The notes below the pieces were generated by a model that worked only from the letters and a program-made list of their open reading frames with translations, did not search any database and had not been told where the DNA came from. Shown in pieces: positions 5,954-10,610 of a stretch of 10,610 nucleotides of DNA (positions are counted from its first letter, which is position 1; the number at the start of each line of letters is the position of its first letter). This stretch comes from Candidatus Rokuibacteriota bacterium. GTDB taxonomy: Bacteria > Methylomirabilota > Methylomirabilia > Rokubacteriales > CSP1-6. The DNA is taken from NCBI GenBank assembly GCA_003220195.1, contig QHRT01000029.1:7439-18048 (forward strand), written 5' to 3'. Position numbers and translations under genes: made by a program.

Positions 5954-6000
5954 GCCGGCGAGGCCGGCCGTGATGACTGGTGAGGAGGCTACGCGGTGAA

Positions 6001-6038
6001 CATGAAACGCGGATGAGAGGCAGATGAGAACTTCGTGA
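6001..6038 (-). promoter_or_regulatory. Triple 11-bp-phased TCAT operator (site B), upstream of the 329-aa gene
   Basis: ATGA occurs on the + strand at 6002, 6013 and 6024, exactly 11 bp apart, with a weaker GTGA one further turn away at 6035. Read in the direction of the downstream gene, these are TTCTCATC, CCTCTCATC and GTTTCATG, matching site A in sequence, spacing and orientation. The site lies just beyond the 3' end of the kinase gene and about 147 bp before the ATG of the 329-aa gene. A weak -10-like TAGCCT is at 5986-5991. The phasing is typical for OmpR/PhoB-family regulators; linking it to the adjacent response regulator is inference. Confidence 0.6.
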
Positions 6039-6055
6039 ATTCGGGAGACGCCCGC

Positions 6056-7468
6056 CTACTCGACCGGCAACGTGATCGTGAACGTGCTGCCGGACCCGGG
6101 CGTGCTGTCGACGGTGAGCGTTCCCCCGTGCGAGACGACGACCGACCGGGCGATGGCGAGCCCGAGGCCACTGCCGGAGGCTTCGGCCGTCTCCGCGCTC
6201 GCCAGGCGGACGAAAGGCTGGAAGAGCTTGGAGAGCTCCCCCGGCTCGATGCCGACCCCCGTGTCGGTGACCGATACGCACACGTGGCCGTCTTTCCGCC
6301 ACGACGCGAGCTCGACCTTGCCGCCGGTCGGCGTGTACTTGACCGCGTTGTCGACCAGGTTCACGAGCGCGCGCCGGATCGCCTGCGCATCGCCGAACAC
6401 GGTGGCCGGCGTCACCGCGTCGAGCCGCACGCTCACGCCGCGCGCGGCGCCCAGGCGGGCGCCGAGGTCGAACACGTCGACGACGAGCGGCTCGAGATCG
6501 ACGCGGGCGCGCGACGGCTCGCGGCCCGCCGAGGATCGGGAGAGCAGCAGCAGATCTTCCGCCAGCCGGATCAGCCGCTCGACGTCTTCGAGACTGGAGG
6601 CGAGCACCCGGCGATAGTCCTCGGGCGACCGTTCGACGCGCAGCGCGACCTCGATGCCGCCGCGCAGCGCCGTCAATGGAGTGCGCAGCTCGTGCGCGGC
6701 GTCCGCGGCGAAGCGGCGCATCGCGCCGAACGCGTCCTCGAGGCGCGCGAGCATCTCGTTCAGCGTCTCGGCGAGCCCGTCGACCTCGTCGCCGGTTCCG
6801 CGCAGCGCGATGCGCCGGGCGAGATCCTCGCCGGTGATGCGCCGCGCGGTTCGCGACATCTCGTCCACCGGACGGAGCGCCGCGCGCGCGACGAGCGCGC
6901 CGCCGGCGGCCGCGAGCGCGATGCCGAGCGGCACCAGGACCAGCAGGGTCTCCCGATACCGGTCGAGCGCGCGGTCGGCGCGGTCCAGCGACATGCCGAT
7001 CTGAACGAGACGGACCACCGCGCCGCCACGCTGGATCGGGATCGTCAAGAGGCGCACGTCCGTGCCGCCGAGCCGGATCGTCTCGAACGTCCGGAGGCCG
7101 CGCGCCGCGTGTCCGCGCGCTTTCGGCGTGAGCGGCAGCGTCTCGCCCTGGAGGTACGTCGAGCGCGGCCCCGGCCGGCCCTCGGGATCGACGAGCTGGA
7201 AGAACTTGTCGTAGAACTCGGGGCCCAGGATATCTCTGAGCGCGCTCTCCGCACGACTCGCCGAGGCCTCGGCTCCCGCCGGATACCCCGTATCCCGGAC
7301 GACCTGCGCGACGGTGGCGAGCGACGCGTCGACGTCCTGCATGAGGCTCCAGCGCAGGAGGGAGTACGAGAGCGCGCTGATCACGAGCAGGATCGTGACG
7401 AGGATCGCGGTGTACCAGAGCGTCAGCCGCGTGCGAATCGACAGCGTTCGCGGCGAGGGGAACCTCAC
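6056..7468 (-). CDS. HAMP-type sensor histidine kinase of an OmpR-class two-component system
   Basis: The 470-aa membrane kinase autophosphorylates on His and passes the phosphate to the response regulator encoded just upstream. Layout: TM1 about 16-39, a periplasmic sensor region about 40-173, TM2 about 174-198, HAMP about 199-247, then HisKA with HELRTP at 259-264 (phospho-acceptor His259). The ATPase domain has N-box residues in NLVDNAVKYTP (Asn370, Asn374), the G1 box DTGVGI (402-407), the G2 box GSGLGL (432-437), and the end STFTITLPVE. All catalytic motifs are intact. The architecture resembles the CusS/heavy-metal sensor type, but the periplasmic part has no obvious ligand signature, so the signal is unknown. 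The start is a GTG overlapping the regulator's TGA stop (GTGA), indicating translational coupling. An operator-like repeat element lies 18 bp beyond its stop. Confidence 0.95.
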   Translation of the reverse strand: MRFPSPRTLSIRTRLTLWYTAILVTILLVISALSYSLLRWSLMQDVDASLATVAQVVRDTGYPAGAEASASRAESALRDILGPEFYDKFFQLVDPEGRPGPRSTYLQGETLPLTPKARGHAARGLRTFETIRLGGTDVRLLTIPIQRGGAVVRLVQIGMSLDRADRALDRYRETLLVLVPLGIALAAAGGALVARAALRPVDEMSRTARRITGEDLARRIALRGTGDEVDGLAETLNEMLARLEDAFGAMRRFAADAAHELRTPLTALRGGIEVALRVERSPEDYRRVLASSLEDVERLIRLAEDLLLLSRSSAGREPSRARVDLEPLVVDVFDLGARLGAARGVSVRLDAVTPATVFGDAQAIRRALVNLVDNAVKYTPTGGKVELASWRKDGHVCVSVTDTGVGIEPGELSKLFQPFVRLASAETAEASGSGLGLAIARSVVVSHGGTLTVDSTPGSGSTFTITLPVE

Positions 7469-8139
7469 GGCTCGGCCTTCATGACGTAGCCGGCCCCGCG
7501 CACGGTGTGCAGCAAGCGCGTCTCACCGTCCTGGTCGACCTTCTTGCGGAGATAGCCGACGTAGACGTCGATCACGTTGCTCTCGTGGTCGAAGTCGATG
7601 CCCCAGACGTGCTCCGCGATCATCGGGCGGGTCAGCACGCGCCCGGTGCGTCGCATGAAGTATTCGAGCAGCGCGTACTCGCGCGTCGTCAGCTCGACGC
7701 GGCGGGTGCCGCGCGTCACGTATCGCGTGGCCGGGTCGAGCGTCAGATCGGCGATGCGGAGCACCGGGGGGCGCTGGTCCGATCCGCGGCGCAGGAGCGC
7801 CCGCACGCGCGCCAGGAACTCGGCGAACGCGAACGGCTTCGTCAGGTAGTCGTCCGCGCCCAGGTCGAGGCCGGTGACCTTGTCGGCCACGGCGTCGCGC
7901 GCCGTCAACATCAAGACGGGTGTCGCGACTCCGCGGCCCCGGAGCTCACGCAGCACCGCGAACCCGTCGCGTCGGGGCAGCATCACGTCGAGGACGATCA
8001 GGTCGTAGGGCGGGCCGGAGAGAAGGTCCACGGCCTCGGCGCCGTCTCGCGCCACCTCGACGGCGTGCCCTTCCTCCTCGAGTCCTTGCCGGATGAAGCT
8101 CGCGACCTTTCGTTCGTCCTCGACGACCAGGATCCTCAT
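7465..8139 (-). CDS. OmpR/PhoB-family response regulator
   Basis: The 224-aa transcription factor has a receiver domain (about 1-115) and a C-terminal winged-helix DNA-binding domain (about 126-222). The receiver has the acidic pair in VVEDER (Glu7, Asp8), phospho-acceptor Asp51 in LIVLDVMLP, Thr79 in LMLTARD, and Lys101 in YLTKPF. The effector domain shows LTTREYALLEYFMRR, the recognition-helix region NVIDVYVGYLRKKVD and the wing LLHTVRGAGYVM. The sequence style is close to the CusR/CopR 'heavy metal' subgroup, but that does not prove a metal signal. It is first in an operon with its kinase (4-bp overlap). No Shine-Dalgarno precedes the ATG, and a candidate promoter predicts a very short leader. 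Proteins of this family bind direct repeats about 11 bp apart, matching the two phased TCAT elements near the ends of the neighbouring genes. Confidence 0.96.
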   Translation of the reverse strand: MRILVVEDERKVASFIRQGLEEEGHAVEVARDGAEAVDLLSGPPYDLIVLDVMLPRRDGFAVLRELRGRGVATPVLMLTARDAVADKVTGLDLGADDYLTKPFAFAEFLARVRALLRRGSDQRPPVLRIADLTLDPATRYVTRGTRRVELTTREYALLEYFMRRTGRVLTRPMIAEHVWGIDFDHESNVIDVYVGYLRKKVDQDGETRLLHTVRGAGYVMKAEP

Positions 8140-8150
8140 GCTGTCGAATC

Positions 8151-8179
8151 AGCGTAACGCCCGGCCGGTCAGTCGCCAA
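8151..8179 (-). promoter_or_regulatory. Candidate promoter of the regulator-kinase operon
   Basis: On the minus strand TTGGCG (8179-8174) and TACGCT (8156-8151) are separated by 17 bp. The -35 matches 4 of 6 and the -10 only 3 of 6. Transcription would start about 5 nt before the regulator's ATG, consistent with the missing Shine-Dalgarno and a near-leaderless mRNA. Weak evidence. Confidence 0.25.
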
Positions 8180-8198
8180 GGCTCCGCGCGGCCGCGCC

Positions 8199-8204
8199 TA
8201 TAAT
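8199..8204 (+). promoter_or_regulatory. -10 element of the universal stress protein gene
   Basis: TATAAT is a perfect sigma-70 -10 box, conspicuous in such GC-rich sequence. It predicts a start near 8211 and a leader of about 29 nt containing the GAGGAGG ribosome site. No clear -35 is present at 16-18 bp, so an activator may be required. Confidence 0.5.
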
Positions 8205-8239
8205 TCATCCGTGACGACGCGGACGGCGAGGAGGCGACC

Positions 8240-8686
8240 ATGATCAGGGCGCGGCGCGTGCTGTGTGCCACTGACTTCTCCACGGCCTCCCGGCCGGCCC
8301 TGCAGCAGGCCATCGACATCGCGCGCCAGAACCGCGCGGAGCTGATCCTCGCGCACGTGATGGCGCCGGTCACGCTGGTGGTCGGCGAAGGCTACGTGCC
8401 ACCGTCGACGTACGAGCAGCTTCGCGAGTCCACGCGGGCCGACGCCGGGAAAAGGCTCGAGAGGCTCCTCGCGCGCGCCAGGAAGAAGGGCGTGCGAGCT
8501 CGGGCCGTGCTGCGCGAAGGCACGGCCTTCCAGGAGATCACCCGCCTGGCGAAACGTGAGCGCGCCGATCTGATCGTGATGGGCACGCACGGGCGGACCG
8601 GGTTCGCAAAGCTCTTTCTCGGGAGCGTGGCCGAGCGGGTCCTGGCGACGGCGCCCTGCCCCGTCCTGACGGTGCGAGGCCGCTGA
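8240..8686 (+). CDS. Universal stress protein (UspA family), ATP-binding type
   Basis: The 148-aa single-domain Usp has the standard fold length. Start: ATG with GAGGAGG (8228-8234) 5 bp upstream. The N-terminus VLCATDFSTASRPAL carries the conserved Asp12 of the first strand-loop. The ATP-binding signature G-x2-G-x9-G-S is complete: Gly115, Gly118, Gly128, Ser129 within GTHGRTGFAKLFLGSVAERV. The final strand is CPVLTVRGR. It is therefore predicted to be the ATP-binding class rather than the non-binding UspA class. Usp proteins are cytoplasmic and accumulate under starvation, oxygen limitation or other stress; the specific role is not evident. It is divergent from the two-component operon (100 bp between starts) and 63 bp ahead of the UbiD gene, with which it may be cotranscribed. 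Confidence 0.95.
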   Translation: MIRARRVLCATDFSTASRPALQQAIDIARQNRAELILAHVMAPVTLVVGEGYVPPSTYEQLRESTRADAGKRLERLLARARKKGVRARAVLREGTAFQEITRLAKRERADLIVMGTHGRTGFAKLFLGSVAERVLATAPCPVLTVRGR

Positions 8687-8749
8687 CCATTCCCGGTCCC
8701 TGATACACTCGTCGAGGTTTTCGATCGAGACGTCTCCGGAGGAGATTCC

Positions 8750-10288
8750 ATGGCCATCACGAAGAAGGACATCTCGAGCCTGCGCAGCACGCTCGAATAC
8801 CTCCGGGACACGGGCGAGCTCGTCCTGACCGACACGGAAGTCGATCCCCATCTCGAGGTCGCGGCGATCCAGAAGCACTTCGACGGCGGCGCGCCGCTCC
8901 TCTTCGAGCGCGTCAAGGGCTATCCGAACGCCCGCATCATGAACAATCTTTTCGCGACCGCCGAGCGGGTCGCGCGGCTCTTCGACGTGGAGGACCCGAA
9001 GAAGTTCAAGTTCAAGGCCGTGGAAGCTTTGCGGAGCCCGATGCCGCCGATCGAGGTGAAGGACGCGCCGTGCCAGGAAGTCGTCATCACGCGCGACGTC
9101 GACGTCTGGGATCTGGTGCCGATGATCTCGCACGCCAGGACCGATCCCGGGCGCACGCTGGGCGCCGGCACCACCGTGGTGCGCGGAAAGTATTTCTGGG
9201 GCGGCTCGCACATCGGGTACAACCGCATGAACTTTCGGGGTCCCGATTTCTCGAGCTTCCAGATCTCCCCGGGCTCTCACATGGACCAGATCGCGACCGA
9301 GTGGTTTCGCAAGGGACCGATCCCGGTCACGATCAATATCGGCATCCCGCCGGCGTGCACGATGATGGCGGGCTCCGGCTTCACCTACGTGATCCTGCCG
9401 CGCGGCTGCGACGAGCTCGGCGTGGCCGGAGCGCTCCAGGGATTTCCCGTCGAGCTGGTGAAGGCGAAGACGCAGGACGCGTGGGCCATCGCCAACGCGG
9501 AGTACGTGATCGAGGGCTACCTCGACACCACGCAGAAGGTCTGGGAGAGCCCGCTCGCCGAGAAGGACGACCAGCAGGGCAAGTACGATTTTCATCCCGA
9601 ATGGTCGGGGTACATGGGCAAGGCCTATCGCACGCACCGCTTCCAGGCCACGGCGATCACGCACCGGCGCGACCGGCCGATCTATTACGGGTTGATCGTG
9701 CACGGCATGGACGAGCACTTCATCGACTGCTCGATGCGCGAGGCGTGCTTCCTCGAGCTGGCGGAGCGGATCGTGCCCGGGCTCTGCATCGATACCAACA
9801 TCCCGATGGGCATGACGGACTGGGGCGGCATCATCTTCCAGGTGCGGAAGCGTCGCGCTCGCGACGAAGGACTCCAGCGCAACATCCTCTCCTCGGCGCT
9901 GTCCATCTCGCTCGGCGCGAAGCTCGGCATCGTCGTCGATGAAGATGTCGACATCTACAACATGGAAGACGTTCTCTGGGCTCTCACCACGCGCGTGAAC
10001 CCCAGGGAAGACATCCTCACGGTCGCCGAGGGCGGCTTCGGCCAGACGTTCCAGCCGTCCGAACGGAGCTCGGCGGGCGAGCGGCAGTGGACGCAGACGA
10101 ACATTCGCTTTTCCGGAGCGATGGCGATCGACGCCACCCGGCCTTTCGTCTTGAAGGACGCCTTCCGCCGGGCGAGTTACGAGGTGGACGCCGTCGACCC
10201 CGCGAAGTTCTATACGCCCGATCAAATCCGCCAGGCGAAAGCGACCCAGGTCGACTACGCGAAATTTCTGGCGGACCGCGGCATCTGA
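8750..10288 (+). CDS. UbiD-family prenylated-FMN-dependent decarboxylase
   Basis: The 512-aa enzyme belongs to the UbiD (de)carboxylases, which use prenylated FMN made by a UbiX partner to remove or add CO2 on aromatic or α,β-unsaturated acids. Start: ATG with GGAGGAG 5 bp upstream. The family's catalytic Glu-Arg-Glu set can be placed as Arg159 (HIGYNRM) and Glu266/Glu271 in ESPLAE. His177 (GSHM) and probably Glu235 (VELVK) match metal/prFMN-phosphate ligands. The third ligand, normally Asn in N(L/I)GxYR, is His154 here. The C-terminal signature DEDVDIYNMEDVLWALTTR is present around 398-415. Length fits the roughly 500-aa group of catabolic UbiD relatives, so the E. coli ubiquinone role is not implied; substrate unknown. 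No ubiX is in the window. A weak promoter-like CTGACC...TACACT lies in the 63-bp gap upstream. Confidence 0.94.
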   Translation: MAITKKDISSLRSTLEYLRDTGELVLTDTEVDPHLEVAAIQKHFDGGAPLLFERVKGYPNARIMNNLFATAERVARLFDVEDPKKFKFKAVEALRSPMPPIEVKDAPCQEVVITRDVDVWDLVPMISHARTDPGRTLGAGTTVVRGKYFWGGSHIGYNRMNFRGPDFSSFQISPGSHMDQIATEWFRKGPIPVTINIGIPPACTMMAGSGFTYVILPRGCDELGVAGALQGFPVELVKAKTQDAWAIANAEYVIEGYLDTTQKVWESPLAEKDDQQGKYDFHPEWSGYMGKAYRTHRFQATAITHRRDRPIYYGLIVHGMDEHFIDCSMREACFLELAERIVPGLCIDTNIPMGMTDWGGIIFQVRKRRARDEGLQRNILSSALSISLGAKLGIVVDEDVDIYNMEDVLWALTTRVNPREDILTVAEGGFGQTFQPSERSSAGERQWTQTNIRFSGAMAIDATRPFVLKDAFRRASYEVDAVDPAKFYTPDQIRQAKATQVDYAKFLADRGI

Positions 10289-10569
10289 TGCGCGGTTGTA
10301 AATTCTCCGAACCCGAGACCGATCGGAAAGAATTACATCGCCTCGGGCGGCCTCCGGTGCCGGATTGGCCCGGCGCATCGCCATACCGCTCGCGTCACGC
10401 GCGACCAGGGCACCATTTCGGCACAGCCACCCTTCGACGCCTGCCACCAGTTTGCTTCGGCGCGCCGACGACTTGCGCGGCAGGCGGCATCGTCCGAATC
10501 GGCTCGCGAGTGCCACGGCACATCTCTTGAACTCGTCTAACCTCACGGAGACGACACGAGGAAAACGCG
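10289..10569. other. 281-bp intergenic region without a recognised gene
   Basis: Short ORFs exist on both strands but none has a ribosome site, recognisable motifs or convincing composition. The left end holds a small hairpin (10301-10334). The right end becomes purine-rich before a likely start codon. No tRNA, riboswitch or repeat structure was recognised; a small RNA cannot be excluded. Confidence 0.5.
10301..10334 (+). terminator. Imperfect hairpin after the UbiD gene, possible terminator
   Basis: AATTCT-CCGA (10301-10310) pairs with TCGG-AA-AGAATT (10323-10334), giving 6 + 4 bp with an AA bulge and a 12-nt loop. It starts 13 bp after the UbiD stop. No T run follows, so the call is weak. 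Confidence 0.3.
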
Positions 10570-10610
10570 ATGCCGAGCCATCCGGGAATCGAGGCAACGA
10601 CCATGAGCAG
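10570..10610 (+). CDS. Start of a further gene, cut by the right edge
   Basis: ATG at 10570 is preceded by GAGGA (10558-10562) at 7 bp and opens a frame reading MPSHPGIEATTMS to the window edge. An in-frame ATG at 10603 is an alternative start. Only 13 codons are visible, so neither the product nor the reality of the gene can be established here. Confidence 0.45.
   Translation, partial: MPSHPGIEATTMS

Noticed and set aside
4775..5983. 402-codon + strand frame opposite the 329-aa unknown gene
   Set aside because: The minus frame has a strong ribosome site at its ATG, operator-like sequence upstream and amphipathic patterning; the + frame has no ribosome site and reads as Arg/Gly/Gln-rich low complexity. 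Since the minus protein has no known family, this choice is less secure than the others.
6035..7489. 484-codon open frame on the + strand opposite the histidine kinase
   Set aside because: The kinase has every HisKA/HATPase motif; the opposite frame is Arg/Glu/Ala-rich with no recognisable domain and no ribosome site.
8204..8210. A third TCAT operator upstream of the Usp gene (TTCATCC)
   Set aside because: Only one copy is present, with no neighbours at 11-bp spacing, and it overlaps the end of the -10 box; a single TCATC is expected by chance.
8198..10597. 799-codon open frame on the minus strand across the Usp and UbiD genes
   Set aside because: It is antisense to two clearly conserved proteins. 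The translation is Arg/Asp/His-rich low-complexity sequence without motifs, as expected from the complement of GC-rich codons.

Overview
The window is very GC-rich, with G or C at most third codon positions, densely coding, and free of recognisable RNA genes, insertion sequences or CRISPR arrays. Its gene content suits an environmental high-GC Gram-negative bacterium: a HD-GYP phosphodiesterase, an SCP2-type thiolase paired with a DUF35 protein, a UbiD decarboxylase, an OmpR-type two-component system and a Usp protein. Such combinations are common in soil and groundwater lineages such as Rokubacteria/Methylomirabilota and some Proteobacteria, but the sequence alone does not fix the taxon.

Left part (1-3047): the 3' end of a HD-GYP gene (+) runs tail-to-tail into a Gfo/Idh/MocA oxidoreductase (-). 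Divergent from the latter is a two-gene operon encoding a thiolase and its DUF35 Zn-ribbon/OB-fold partner. The thiolase appears to lack precisely the segment that normally carries the active-site HDCF motif.

Middle (3048-6055): an exported patatin-like lipid hydrolase (+) is followed by a 26-residue hydrophobic micro-ORF with an excellent Shine-Dalgarno and its own terminator-like hairpin. Then come two convergent genes, a membrane-anchored TPR protein (+) and an unrecognised 329-aa protein (-) containing four 21-bp/7-aa tandem repeats. Upstream of each of these two genes, in the same orientation relative to it, lies a matching triple TCAT element repeated every 11 bp. This is the arrangement expected for tandem binding by an OmpR/PhoB-family regulator.

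Right-middle (6056-8139): an OmpR-family response regulator and its HAMP-type histidine kinase (-) overlap by 4 bp. The kinase ends next to one of the phased-repeat sites. The simplest reading is a small local regulon: the two-component pair controls the two convergent genes through the 11-bp-phased operators. This is inference.

Right part (8140-10610): a universal stress protein and a prFMN-type UbiD-family decarboxylase (+) follow, then about 280 bp with no gene recognised, and the first codons of another gene at the right edge.
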